A DNA stretch of 64,000 nucleotides from Rurimicrobium sp040387755 (GCA_040387755.1 JAZKDB010000002.1:868001-932000); one strand, 5' to 3'. Positions 18,301 to 26,774 are shown, numbered from the stretch's first letter. Numbers and translations are program-made. The notes: generated by a model not told the origin, from the letters alone.

Positions 18301-19661
18301 TGCAGCGTTGGGGCACGATTCAGCAAGATTGGATGTCCTTTCAATACATTTTCAAGGATGTCCCAAACCACAGCTTCTTTGCGCTCCACTAATTTTTTTG
18401 CACTCTTAACGGTTTTAACGATACCGCGCTCAATCAATTTACGGATGATAAATGGCTTGAACAATTCCGCTGCCATATCTTTAGGAATACCGCACTCGTG
18501 TAGTTTCATTTCTGGTCCTACCACGATTACCGAACGTCCTGAATAATCGACACGTTTACCCAAAAGGTTTTGACGGAAACGACCTTGTTTACCTTTCAAT
18601 ACATCAGAAAGTGATTTCAAGGCACGTCCACCCTCTGCTTTTACAGCGTTAGACTTACGGCTATTATCAAACAGAGAATCTACCGCTTCCTGCAACATAC
18701 GTTTTTCATTACGCAGGATTACTTCTGGCGCTTTAATCTCCAACAAACGCTTCAAACGGTTGTTACGGATAATCACACGACGATAAAGATCATTCAAATC
18801 AGATGAGGCAAAACGGCCACCATCTAATGGAACCAGAGGACGCAATTCCGGTGGGATGATAGGCAAATATTGCATTACCATCCACTCCAGTTTATTTTCT
18901 ACTCTTGTATTTGCTTCACGGAAAGCTTCAACTACGCTCAGGCGTTTTAAGGCTTCCTGCTTACGTTGCTGAGAAGTTTCGTTTGCTGCAGCATTACGCA
19001 ATTCGTAGCTCAATGTATCAAGGTCGATACGGGACAACAAATCGTGTACCGCTTCAGCACCCATTTTGGCGATGAACTTATTTGGATCTTCGTCAGGCAA
19101 ATAATGATTGTCTTTCGAAATGGCTTCCTGAATTTCAAGATACTCATCTTCGCTCAACAATTGCTGATGAACGTTTTCAGAGTCTTTCAAATTCAATTTC
19201 TGACGGATTAAATCTTCTGCCTCACCAGCTTGTATTACTACATAACGTTCGTAGTAAACGATGCTTTCCATTTTTTTGGAAGAGCAACCCAACAAGTAAC
19301 CAATTTTATTCGGCAAACTTTTGAAATACCAGATATGAACAACAGGGACAACCAACTTAAGGTGCCCCATGCGCTCACGACGAACTTTCTTTTCTGTTAC
19401 TTCTACACCACAACGGTCGCACACAATGCCTTTATAGCGAATACGCTTGTATTTACCGCAATAGCATTCATAATCTTTTACAGGGCCAAATATCTTTTCG
19501 CAAAACAAACCATCACGTTCAGGTTTGTAAGTACGGTAGTTAATCGTTTCGGGTTTTAATACTTCACCATAAGAACGGTCAAGTATCGCATCTGGTGATG
19601 CAAGACTGATGGTAATTTTACCAAACCCAGCCTTCGGACGATTTTCTTTTTTAATTGCCAT
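15339..19661 (-). CDS. rpoC: RNA polymerase beta' subunit
   Basis: A 1440-residue beta' subunit of the core RNA polymerase. The N-terminal zinc-binding cysteines are visible (C66, C68, C81, C84). The catalytic magnesium site NADFDGD lies near residue 475, and the second zinc motif (CEAKKGVCTKCYG) near 900. It starts at ATG 19661. Normally rpoC follows rpoB directly; here a 293-codon glycosyltransferase gene lies between them and only 62 nt separate that gene from rpoC. No convincing promoter is visible in that gap, so rpoC is presumably read through from rpoB. Confidence 0.98.
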   Translation of the reverse strand: MAIKKENRPKAGFGKITISLASPDAILDRSYGEVLKPETINYRTYKPERDGLFCEKIFGPVKDYECYCGKYKRIRYKGIVCDRCGVEVTEKKVRRERMGHLKLVVPVVHIWYFKSLPNKIGYLLGCSSKKMESIVYYERYVVIQAGEAEDLIRQKLNLKDSENVHQQLLSEDEYLEIQEAISKDNHYLPDEDPNKFIAKMGAEAVHDLLSRIDLDTLSYELRNAAANETSQQRKQEALKRLSVVEAFREANTRVENKLEWMVMQYLPIIPPELRPLVPLDGGRFASSDLNDLYRRVIIRNNRLKRLLEIKAPEVILRNEKRMLQEAVDSLFDNSRKSNAVKAEGGRALKSLSDVLKGKQGRFRQNLLGKRVDYSGRSVIVVGPEMKLHECGIPKDMAAELFKPFIIRKLIERGIVKTVKSAKKLVERKEAVVWDILENVLKGHPILLNRAPTLHRLSIQAFQPKLIEGKAIQLHPLVCSAFNADFDGDQMAVHVPLSHAAILEAQLLMLASHNILNPQNGTPITLPSQDMVLGLYYLTKGKKTTDTEIVKGEGKAFYSAEEVVIANNEGRADLHAWIKVKADVRQKDGSLKNELIETTVGRVIFNQFVPKTNGFVNALLTKKSLREIIGDILKNTNIPQTVAFLDDIKTLGFRTAFRGGLSFNIRDLTVPLIKEELVNTAHGDVEEVWENYNMGLITNNERYNQIIDIWSRVDTRVTETLIKEMATDKQGFNSVYMMLDSGARGSKQQVKQLAGLRGLMAKPRRSGSSGSEIIENPILSNFKVGLSVLEYFISTHGARKGLADTALKTADAGYLTRRLVDVAQDVVINEEDCGTLRGIATSALKDNEEIIESLYDRILGRTSLHDVIDPLTNELIVEAGGEINEDIAKAIENTAIDAVEIRSVLTCEAKKGVCTKCYGKNLATGYTAQKGDSVGIIAAQSIGEPGTQLTLRTFHVGGVASSSATDSQLLSRFDGTAQFDGLRTTSYKNEEGEDTVVVIGRTGELRVVDVANDRLLTTHNIPYGSILKIKNGQKITKGQPICAWDPFNAVIISEVTGSVRFEGIVEGVTFREEADEQTGHREKVVIETKDKTKIPAILIDGKEDKSYNLPVGSHIIVSENEKVHNGQVIAKIPRVMGRSRDITGGLPRVTELFEARNPSNPAVVAEIDGVVAFGNIKRGNREMTVESKDGMVKKYLVPLSRQITVQDGDFIKAGNPLSDGATTPSDILAIKGPFAVQEYLVNEIQEVYRLQGVKINDKHVEVIVRQMMRKVTIVDPGDTKFLENDTEDKFDFMNENDWIFDKKVVTEHGGSEVLHPGQIATLREIREENSALRRADKKLVEYRDAEPATSMPLLLGITKASLGTRSWISAASFQETTKVLSTAAINGKSDTLQGLKENVITGNLIPAGTGNRDFDGIIVGSKDEYELLMSNKDVLEFDEEE

Positions 19662-19723
19662 ATTATTGAGAGTGTATTTTTAAAATCAAATAATTGTCAG
19701 TGTAATTCTTTGCCAGAAAATTT

Positions 19724-20602
19724 TTACTTTTTTAAAATATAGTTTTCGTAGCTCAGATTGTACCCTAATTTATTCTGTACAAAATTCTTCAACTTTTGCT
19801 TAAACGTCAGTTTGTTAAACGAAACGTCATAATCAAACTTCCAGTTCTTCTGTTCTATCCTTTCTTTCATCACTTGTGGATGAGTACCTGTAAAACGCCT
19901 GAGTGCATCAATATGGCTGGCATAATCAAATTGCTCGGCCTGTCTTACATTTTTCTTCACCCATTCATCGTCGTGCCATAGCTTGGTAAAAGATTCCTGC
20001 TTGCGTTGCATGGCTTTGGGTTCTTTTACCCAACCGTAATGATACACATAAGCATCAACCGGCACTACGGTAAGTTTTTCATCATCATTCTTTCTAAAGC
20101 CCTGAGCATCTCTGTAAGAATATATTTTTGGATCTCTCCGCACTATTCTTATTTCATTCCGATACCAACCTGGTGCAATGCCCACATAATCGTAAGAACC
20201 ATAAAAATGAAGGTATTTGAATAACAATCCATCTACCGTTTTATCATCCTTCCAGCGTTGCATGGCTTCTTTTATTGCCGGATGATACTGTTCGTGAACG
20301 ATTTCATCTCCCTGAATATAAAAGCACCAATCCGTATCTGCTCCGATTGCCGCAAAAGCTTTGTCTGTTTCCAGTGCCAATACTTTGCCGCCTTCTCTTA
20401 GGCTGTCATCCCATATTGTCTCAACAATTCTGATTTTATCAGGATTTATATCCTTTATCAATGCCAATGTTTCATCTTCCGAACTACCCACTGCGACAAC
20501 AAAATCATCGCAAAGTGGTAATATGGATTTTATCGCTTCGACTACGGGATAGTCAAACTTTAAGGCATTTCTAATAAACGTAAATCCGGTAACCTTCATC
20601 AT
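19724..20602 (-). CDS. Glycosyltransferase (GT2-like) between rpoB and rpoC
   Basis: 292 residues. The N-terminal half has a GT-A-like nucleotide-sugar fold: FIRNALKFDYPVVEAIKSILPLCDDFVVAVGSS resembles the start of family 2 transferases, and FYIQGDE is the likely metal-binding acidic motif. The C-terminal half is basic and aromatic (HYGWVKEP, WKFDYDV). No transmembrane segment or signal is seen, so it is cytoplasmic or peripheral. The sugar and acceptor are unknown. Its position inside the rpoB-rpoC pair, on the same strand with short gaps (57 and 62 nt), means it must be cotranscribed with RNA polymerase subunits. The fold call is fairly secure; the family number is inferred. Confidence 0.82.
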   Translation of the reverse strand: MMKVTGFTFIRNALKFDYPVVEAIKSILPLCDDFVVAVGSSEDETLALIKDINPDKIRIVETIWDDSLREGGKVLALETDKAFAAIGADTDWCFYIQGDEIVHEQYHPAIKEAMQRWKDDKTVDGLLFKYLHFYGSYDYVGIAPGWYRNEIRIVRRDPKIYSYRDAQGFRKNDDEKLTVVPVDAYVYHYGWVKEPKAMQRKQESFTKLWHDDEWVKKNVRQAEQFDYASHIDALRRFTGTHPQVMKERIEQKNWKFDYDVSFNKLTFKQKLKNFVQNKLGYNLSYENYILKK

Positions 20603-20615
20603 TGTCTAACAGAAT

Positions 20616-20647
20616 GGGAAACAATGCTGTTGTCGACATTGTTTCCC
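20616..20647 (-). promoter_or_regulatory. Hairpin between rpoB and the glycosyltransferase gene
   Basis: A perfect 11-bp stem (20616-20626 with 20637-20647) with a 10-nt loop, 12 nt after the rpoB stop. No U-tract follows on the minus strand, so it is more likely a pausing, processing or partial attenuation structure than a full terminator, which would cut off rpoC. Confidence 0.6.
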
Positions 20648-20659
20648 TGTTCAATTCGT

Positions 20660-23600
20660 CTATTCAAATTTCAATTCAAGACCCAAGCCACGTAATTCAT
20701 TCACCAATACGTTGAACGATTCCGGAATGCCGGCTTTAGGTACGTTATCTCCTTTTACAATTGCTTCGTATGTTTTCGCACGACCAGAAATATCATCCGA
20801 TTTAAGCGTCAACAACTCCTGAAGAATGTTGGCTGCTCCATAGGCCTCAAGTGCCCAAACCTCCATCTCACCAAAACGCTGTCCACCAAACTGAGCTTTA
20901 CCACCCAATGGTTGTTGTGTAATCAATGAGTATGGTCCGATAGAACGAGCATGCATTTTATCGTCAACCATATGGTGTAGTTTGATAATGTAAATTACAC
21001 CAACAGTTGCTTTTTGGTGGAAACGCTCACCTGTTTCACCGTCATAGAGATAGGTATGTCCAAATTCAGGAATACCCGATTCGGTAACCAATTCTTCAAT
21101 TTCAGGAATCGATGCACCATCAAAGATTGGAGTTGCAAAACGCAAGCCTAATTTTTCTCCTGTCCAACCAAGAATGGTTTCATAAATCTGGCCAAGGTTC
21201 ATACGTGATGGTACCCCAAGTGGGTTCAATACAATATCAACCGGTGTGCCATCTTCGAGGAAAGGCATATCTTCTGCACGAACAATACGTGCTACGATAC
21301 CTTTGTTACCATGGCGACCCGCCATTTTATCCCCTACTTTCAATTTACGTTTAGAAGCAAGATATACTTTAGCCAATTTCAATACACCTGCAGGTAATTC
21401 ATCACCGATAGACAAATTGAATTTTTCACGCTTGTAACGGCCTAATTCTTCGTTGTACTTGATATTATAGTTGTGCAACAATTGGTTGATTAAACCATCG
21501 GTTTCTTTATCGCCTGTCCATCCTAAAGGATTAACGTTTGCGTAATCGATTGTAGCCAACATTTTTGGATTGAATTTACCGCCTTTGCTCAGCAACATTT
21601 CGCCGAAGTTGTTGGTAATTCCCATTGATGATTTATCTTTCAACAAGGTCATCAATTTGTCCATCAAAAGATTTTTCAAATCAACCAAGTATGTTTCATG
21701 TACTTTTTCGATTTTCTCTAATTGAGTTTTATCTTTTGCTTTATCTTTTTTATCTTTTTTAGCACGCTGGAACAATTGCTTGTGAATAACAGTTCCTTCA
21801 ATACCAGATGGCGCTTTCAAAGAAGCATCTTTTGCATCACCCGCTTTGTCTCCAAAGATGGCACGCAATAGTTTTTCTTCGGGCGTTGGGTCTGTTTCTC
21901 CTTTTGGTGTGATTTTACCAATCAGGATATCGCCTTCACCAACGTGAGCTCCAATACGGATGATACCATTTTCGTCAAGGTCTTTTGTAGCTTCTTCAGA
22001 AATATTAGGTATGTCCGGAGTCAATTCTTCTTCACCCAATTTAGTATCACGAACTTCCAATTCGTATTCATCGATATGAATAGAAGTGAACAAATCGTCA
22101 CGAACTACTTTTTCATTGATTACAATCGCATCCTCAAAGTTGTATCCTTTCCAAGGCATGAAAGCCACTTTCAGGTTACGTCCCAAAGCCAATTCTCCTC
22201 CTTGTGTTGCATATCCCTCAGTAAGGAAGTCACCCGTTTTTACCTTTTGTCCTTTACGAACGGCAGGCTTCAGTGTGATACTTGTACTTTGGTTGGTTTT
22301 CTTGTATTTGGTAAGCGTGTATTTTCTTAAATCATCTTCAAAAGAGACCAAACGATCTTTTTCGCTACGGTCGTAACGAACATGGATTTCGTCTGCATCT
22401 ACATATTCTACCACACCATTACCTTCAGCGTGCAATTGGATACGTGCATCACGGGCAGCTTTCCCTTCGAGACCGGTACCTACAATCGGCACCTGAGGAC
22501 GAATCAATGGAACTGCCTGACGTTGCATGTTCGAACCCATCAGGGCACGGTTGGCATCATCATGCTCCAGGAAGGGAATCAAAGAAGCGGACAAACCAAC
22601 AATTTGGTTGGGTGCCACGTCCATGAATTCTACTTCGTGTGGATCCAGAATCGGGAAATCACCTGTTTGACGAGAGATGATTTTCTCATCTGTAAAGTTT
22701 CCTTTCTCATCCAACGGCATATTCGCCTGGGCGATTTTCATTAAATCTTCTTCTTCAGCACTCAGGAACTGGTAGCTTTTCATATCTACTCTACCATCTT
22801 TTACCTTACGGTATGGTGTTTCGATAAAGCCCATATCATTGATTTTGGCATGTACACAAAGTGTAGATATCAAACCAATGTTTGGTCCTTCCGGAGTTTC
22901 AATCGTACAAAGACGACCGTAGTGAGAATAGTGAACGTCACGAACCTCGAAGCCTGCGCGCTCTCTGCTCAAACCACCAGGGCCCAGAGCTGAGATACGA
23001 CGTTTGTGCGTAATCTCGGACAATGGATTGGTTTGGTCAAGGAATTGTGATAATTGAGAAGTACCAAAGAAGGAATTAATAACAGAAGAAAGTGTACGTG
23101 CATTGATCAAATCGATTGGCGTAAACACCTCGTTGTCACGAACGTTCATACGCTCGCGGATAGTACGTGCCATACGGGCAAGACCTACTCCGAACTGTGC
23201 AAACAATTGCTCACCAACGGTACGTACACGACGATTGCTCAAGTGATCAATATCATCTACCTCTGCTTTACCATTGGTTAAGCGTACAAGGTATTTAATG
23301 ATGGTAATGATATCTTCTTTAGATAGTACTTTTTTGTTTCCGCTGATGTCAAGGCCAAGGCGACGGTTGATTTTGTAACGACCAACTTCACCCAAATCAT
23401 AACGTTTGTCAGAGAAGAATAATTTCTCGATAATACCACGTGCAGTTTCATCATCCGGAGCATCGCTACCACGCAATTGGCGATAGATGTGCTGAACGGC
23501 TTCTAATTCTGAGTTTGAAGTATCCTTATTTAAAGTATTGTAGATAATAGAATAATCACCGCTTACTTCTTCTTTCTGAACGAAAACGGTAGCGATTTTC

Positions 23601-24472
23601 ATTTCAATAATCAAGTCGATGCTTGATTCAGTCAAAACGTTATCACGCTCAAGAATCACCTCGTTACGCTCAATTGAAACCACTTCACCGGTGTCCTCAT
23701 CAACGAAATCTTCAGTCCAGCTACGTAGTACACGAGCAGCAAGACGACGGCCAACATTTGCTTCAAGAGATTTGCGATCTGCTTTTACCTCATCAGCCAT
23801 TCCGAATAATTGCAGAATGTCTTTATCGGTTTCATAACCAATAGAACGAAGCAATGTAGTAACCGGGAATTTTTTCTTACGATCGATATATGCATACATC
23901 ACATTGTTAATGTCTGTAGCAAACTCCATCCATGCACCTTTGAAAGGAATAACACGAGCAGAATAAATTTTTGTACCGTTAGGGTGAGTACTTTGTCCGA
24001 AGAATACACCAGGAGAACGATGTAATTGTGATACAACTACGCGCTCTGCACCATTAATAACGAAAGTACCGCGAGGAGTCATGTAAGGGATATTACCCAA
24101 GAATACATCCTGAACAATGGTTTCAAAATCAACGTGCTCTTCGTCATTACAACTTAATTTCAATTTCGCTTTCAGCGGAACTGAATAAGTAAGACCGCGC
24201 TCCATACACTCTTCAATGGTGTAACGTGGCGGGTCGATGAAGTAATCCAAGAACTCAAGAACGAATATGTTACGGGTGTCGGTAATCGGGAAATTCTCCT
24301 TAAACACACGGAACAATCCCTCGTTATCACGCTTATCGGGCGTAGTTTCGAGTTGGAAAAAGTCCTGAAATGATTGAAGTTGAATACCGAGTAGGTCCGG
24401 GGTATCTGCCACATCGTGGATTTTACCGAAATTGACACGACCAGTAGCCGTTCTTTTTTTTGTAGTAGCCAT
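20660..24472 (-). CDS. rpoB: RNA polymerase beta subunit
   Basis: A beta subunit of about 1270 residues, containing the conserved rifampicin-region segments (FFGTSQLSQFLDQTNPLSEITHKRR) and the C-terminal GGKAQFGGQRFGEMEVWALEAYGA motif. Rifampicin-contact residues look wild type as far as I can see. The long frame begins 17 codons earlier (24523), but ATG 24472 (MATTKKRT) matches the family N-terminus. Upstream is SCO1, not rplJ/rplL as in most bacteria, so the gene is uncoupled from ribosomal stalk genes. It is served by its own consensus promoter at 24654-24622. Confidence 0.98.
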   Translation of the reverse strand: MATTKKRTATGRVNFGKIHDVADTPDLLGIQLQSFQDFFQLETTPDKRDNEGLFRVFKENFPITDTRNIFVLEFLDYFIDPPRYTIEECMERGLTYSVPLKAKLKLSCNDEEHVDFETIVQDVFLGNIPYMTPRGTFVINGAERVVVSQLHRSPGVFFGQSTHPNGTKIYSARVIPFKGAWMEFATDINNVMYAYIDRKKKFPVTTLLRSIGYETDKDILQLFGMADEVKADRKSLEANVGRRLAARVLRSWTEDFVDEDTGEVVSIERNEVILERDNVLTESSIDLIIEMKIATVFVQKEEVSGDYSIIYNTLNKDTSNSELEAVQHIYRQLRGSDAPDDETARGIIEKLFFSDKRYDLGEVGRYKINRRLGLDISGNKKVLSKEDIITIIKYLVRLTNGKAEVDDIDHLSNRRVRTVGEQLFAQFGVGLARMARTIRERMNVRDNEVFTPIDLINARTLSSVINSFFGTSQLSQFLDQTNPLSEITHKRRISALGPGGLSRERAGFEVRDVHYSHYGRLCTIETPEGPNIGLISTLCVHAKINDMGFIETPYRKVKDGRVDMKSYQFLSAEEEDLMKIAQANMPLDEKGNFTDEKIISRQTGDFPILDPHEVEFMDVAPNQIVGLSASLIPFLEHDDANRALMGSNMQRQAVPLIRPQVPIVGTGLEGKAARDARIQLHAEGNGVVEYVDADEIHVRYDRSEKDRLVSFEDDLRKYTLTKYKKTNQSTSITLKPAVRKGQKVKTGDFLTEGYATQGGELALGRNLKVAFMPWKGYNFEDAIVINEKVVRDDLFTSIHIDEYELEVRDTKLGEEELTPDIPNISEEATKDLDENGIIRIGAHVGEGDILIGKITPKGETDPTPEEKLLRAIFGDKAGDAKDASLKAPSGIEGTVIHKQLFQRAKKDKKDKAKDKTQLEKIEKVHETYLVDLKNLLMDKLMTLLKDKSSMGITNNFGEMLLSKGGKFNPKMLATIDYANVNPLGWTGDKETDGLINQLLHNYNIKYNEELGRYKREKFNLSIGDELPAGVLKLAKVYLASKRKLKVGDKMAGRHGNKGIVARIVRAEDMPFLEDGTPVDIVLNPLGVPSRMNLGQIYETILGWTGEKLGLRFATPIFDGASIPEIEELVTESGIPEFGHTYLYDGETGERFHQKATVGVIYIIKLHHMVDDKMHARSIGPYSLITQQPLGGKAQFGGQRFGEMEVWALEAYGAANILQELLTLKSDDISGRAKTYEAIVKGDNVPKAGIPESFNVLVNELRGLGLELKFE

Positions 24473-24525
24473 AGTATATAAAAACTCCTTTTTACAATGT
24501 ATATAAATGCAGCAAATGCCCAACC

Positions 24526-24543
24526 GGTAGGCATCTTCCTACC
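24526..24543 (-). promoter_or_regulatory. Small hairpin in the rpoB leader
   Basis: GGTAGG and CCTACC (6 bp) flank a 6-nt loop in the roughly 145-nt untranslated leader of rpoB. A leader this long in a genome with short leaders could host autoregulation; the hairpin itself is modest. Confidence 0.35.
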
Positions 24544-24621
24544 AGACAGGACAGTCTGACATTAACAATAATTTCCTCTAAAAATAATGAACACGCGCGT
24601 TGTAATTCCCGAAAAGGGATT

Positions 24622-24654
24622 GCAAATGTAATGATTAGGGCTTAAATGAACAAA
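24622..24654 (-). promoter_or_regulatory. Consensus Bacteroidota promoter for rpoB
   Basis: On the minus strand, TTTG (24654-24651), a 20-nt spacer, and TACATTTG (24630-24623, followed by C) give an exact match to the -33 and -7 elements of the Bacteroidota primary sigma factor. This is the best promoter in the window. It implies transcription from about 24617 and a leader of about 145 nt. Confidence 0.8.
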
Positions 24655-24713
24655 TTTTATTCAAAAAAGCATAGATAAATGAAAATGTTAAAGTTTTCAA
24701 AAAACAAATACTA

Positions 24714-25346
24714 TTATTCCTTTGACTGTAGTAAAATTTTAATATCACCCACCAGACGAATCATTTCATTGGGCTGGAGACCATCGTAAACTCCGCGGAT
24801 TCTCGCATTACGGTCTACCAAAACAAAATGATTATCATGTATAAAATCCTTATCGATACTTACCCCGGTAGTATCATCCTGAGCAGAAATCAAATAGCTG
24901 TAACGAGCCTGATCGTACAATGCTTTTTTATCGCCTGTAAGAAAATGCCATTGGTTAGGGTCTGCTTCGAATTGAAGGGCGTACTTTCTTAATGCAGCTG
25001 ATGAATCTTCTTCAGGATCTACGGTATGAGACAAAAACAATACATTACTATTTCCTTTAAACTGCTGATAGACGGTATTGAGGTTTTCGTTCATTTTGGG
25101 GCAGATACCTTCGCAAGTAGCAAAAAAATACTCTACAACATATATCTTTCCTTTTGTTGTTGCATCGGTAATGGTTTTACCTTCCTGATTGATAAAAGAA
25201 AAAGAACGGATGCGGTGTTCTGTTTCTCCGAAATAGGGCAATGGCTTATTTTTAATCTTCGTAACACTATAAAAATAGGTCATGAACGCAGCACTCAATA
25301 CGATAAAAAAACCAACCAGAAATATAACTGTTTTCTTGTTCTTCAT
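24714..25346 (-). CDS. SCO1/SenC family copper chaperone-like protein
   Basis: 210 residues from ATG 25346, with an N-terminal membrane anchor (TVIFLVGFFIVLSAAFMTYFY) and a thioredoxin-fold domain facing the periplasm. The CxxxC copper/redox motif (FFATCEGICPKM) and the distal histidine (DFIHDNHFVLVDR) are present, as in SCO proteins that deliver copper to cytochrome c oxidase CuA. No oxidase genes lie nearby. The longer frame to 25394 is unlikely because it would overlap the divergent promoter. It is transcribed toward rpoB but separated from it by 241 nt carrying the rpoB promoter. Confidence 0.9.
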   Translation of the reverse strand: MKNKKTVIFLVGFFIVLSAAFMTYFYSVTKIKNKPLPYFGETEHRIRSFSFINQEGKTITDATTKGKIYVVEYFFATCEGICPKMNENLNTVYQQFKGNSNVLFLSHTVDPEEDSSAALRKYALQFEADPNQWHFLTGDKKALYDQARYSYLISAQDDTTGVSIDKDFIHDNHFVLVDRNARIRGVYDGLQPNEMIRLVGDIKILLQSKE

Positions 25347-25380
25347 AACAAATGCGAAAGTACAGATAAAATAATTGCTG

Positions 25381-25388
25381 TAATTTTG
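25381..25388 (+). promoter_or_regulatory. -7 element for the bacilliredoxin gene
   Basis: TAATTTTG matches TAnnTTTG exactly, 23 nt before ATG 25412. The -33 element is poor. Its presence argues against the earlier GTG start at 25388. Confidence 0.5.
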
Positions 25389-25411
25389 TGGCAAATAAAA
25401 ATCTTTTCAAA

Positions 25412-25825
25412 ATGTATCCTTCCGATATTGTACTACCAATGAAAGCCGAGTTGACCAGTAATGGCTTTGAAGACTTGAACACTCCTGAATCTGTAGAAAA
25501 TGCTATTAACAAAAGCGGTACTACCCTGCTAGTTATTAACTCTGTTTGCGGATGTTCTGCAGGTACTGCTCGTCCTGGTGTATTACGTGCTGTTCAAAAT
25601 GCAACAAAAAAGCCCGGTCATCTGACTACCAGTTTTGCGGGTTTTGATATTGATGCTGTAAAAAAAGCAAGAACTTACCTGCTTCCTTATCCACCATCCA
25701 GTCCGGCAATTGCATTGCTCAAAGATGGCCAACTGGTACACATGATAGAGCGCCACATGATTGAAGGCAGGTCTGCAGAAATGATTGCAGCTAACTTACA
25801 ACAGGCATTTGAAGAGCATTGCTAA
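25412..25825 (+). CDS. brxA: Bacilliredoxin (BrxA/BrxB, YphP/YqiW family)
   Basis: 137 residues from ATG 25412. The thioredoxin-like fold carries the family CGC active site (SVCGCSAGTARPG), followed by the conserved PSSPAIALLKDG and HMIERHMIEGR segments. Bacilliredoxins remove bacillithiol from S-bacillithiolated proteins in the cytoplasm. The presence of bshA at 49014 supports that this organism makes bacillithiol. The choice between brxA and brxB paralogue names is arbitrary. It is a single-gene unit, divergent from SCO1 and followed by a terminator. Confidence 0.9.
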   Translation: MYPSDIVLPMKAELTSNGFEDLNTPESVENAINKSGTTLLVINSVCGCSAGTARPGVLRAVQNATKKPGHLTTSFAGFDIDAVKKARTYLLPYPPSSPAIALLKDGQLVHMIERHMIEGRSAEMIAANLQQAFEEHC

Positions 25826-25845
25826 TTAAAATAATCGAATTTTCT

Positions 25846-25879
25846 GAACCATCAATTCGCGAATTGGTGGTTCTTTTTT
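25846..25879 (+). terminator. Terminator of the bacilliredoxin gene
   Basis: A 13-bp stem with one G-U pair (25846-25858 with 25861-25873), followed by TTTTTTATTT. Confidence 0.88.
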
Positions 25880-25923
25880 ATTTATCCAGGCTACTGTACC
25901 TTTAGCCATTCAAAAAAATCAGC

Positions 25924-26211
25924 ATGCCCGAAACAATTGATCAATGCTGCCCTCTCTGTGGTCGCGAATTAGCAGAACCCATAAGTAAGCATCGCTTAAT
26001 ACCTCCAAGCAAAGGAGGGAAAGATGGACCTACTGTATTAATGCATCAGGTATGTCAGAATAAGGTACATGCTGTATTCAATGAAACAGAGTTAAAAAAC
26101 TACTACCATACAATTGAGCGCATTCTGGAAAATGATGAAATATCCAAATTTGCAAAATGGGTGAAGAAAAAAGAACTTTCCTTTTGCGATGTATCGGTGA
26201 AAAAGAAATAA
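25924..26211 (+). CDS. Small HNH endonuclease-family protein
   Basis: 95 residues. A zinc-knuckle CPLCGR near the N-terminus is followed by KHRLIPPSKGGKDGPTVLMHQVCQNKVH, the HNH-type His/Cys arrangement of a widespread family of single-domain proteins annotated as HNH endonuclease. In many relatives the first position is HH; here it is KH, so one catalytic histidine may be replaced. No toxin-antitoxin or restriction partner is adjacent. A near-consensus -7 box (TACCTTTA, 25897-25904) lies about 20 nt upstream. The biological role of the family is unclear. Confidence 0.78.
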   Translation: MPETIDQCCPLCGRELAEPISKHRLIPPSKGGKDGPTVLMHQVCQNKVHAVFNETELKNYYHTIERILENDEISKFAKWVKKKELSFCDVSVKKK

Positions 26212-26241
26212 GCTATGCCTAATAATTCATTCTAATTAAAA

Positions 26242-26273
26242 AAGCGAAACAGGATTTTTACTCTGTTTCGCTT
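26242..26273. terminator. Bidirectional terminator
   Basis: A perfect 11-bp stem (26242-26252 with 26263-26273) with an A-run before it, between convergent genes ending at 26211 and 26304. Confidence 0.85.
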
Positions 26274-26303
26274 CTTAAATTGGTGTAGTGTGTAGAATCA
26301 TCT

Positions 26304-26774
26304 TTAGTTTGCTGAAAGGTTTTCTTTTAAATATCTTTTGATTTTTGAGGCATAATCAAAATAACCGACTTGCATTTTTGCCCAAAAAATTCCGAATAAA
26401 ACGATACCTATACCAAGCATCAAAGCTGAAAGGGTTTGCTCTTGATTTACATACAAAGCCACTGAACCAATTATCAGAAACACGCAAAACGTAACCAATA
26501 AGTAGGGGCCTCCCTGATCAATTTTTCGAATTTTGTAAGATACTTTTAAATTTGTCGTATCGCCTCTTCCTTCAAGGTCGACATGGGTAATGGGTAAGGT
26601 TTTTAAATCTTTTTCATTTTCTGCATGGGGGATGATTTTAATGCATTGATCACTTTCATAGACTTCGAAATCCAGATTGTGTACCTTAAACATTTTGCCC
26701 AGCAATGCAGTTTTAATAGCATCTACAGAATTATTTGTAGACAATCGATACGTTCTTGCAAACAACATATACAT
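26304..26774 (-). CDS. Two-helix membrane protein of unknown function
   Basis: 156 residues. A soluble N-terminal part of about 90 residues contains alternating strands (NLDFEVYESDQCIKIIPHAE). Two adjacent transmembrane helices follow (YLLVTFCVFLIIGSVALYV and ALMLGIGIVLFGIFWAK), then a basic cytoplasmic tail (ASKIKRYLKENL). It looks like a small inner-membrane protein with a PH-like or sensor head, but I do not recognise the family. A start at the third codon is also possible. Its start codon lies in an inverted repeat (26775-26813) that may control translation. Confidence 0.65.
   Translation of the reverse strand: MYMLFARTYRLSTNNSVDAIKTALLGKMFKVHNLDFEVYESDQCIKIIPHAENEKDLKTLPITHVDLEGRGDTTNLKVSYKIRKIDQGGPYLLVTFCVFLIIGSVALYVNQEQTLSALMLGIGIVLFGIFWAKMQVGYFDYASKIKRYLKENLSAN

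Noticed and set aside
24473..24523. 17-residue N-terminal extension of RpoB
   Set aside because: It does not match the RpoB family start; the ATG at 24472 does.
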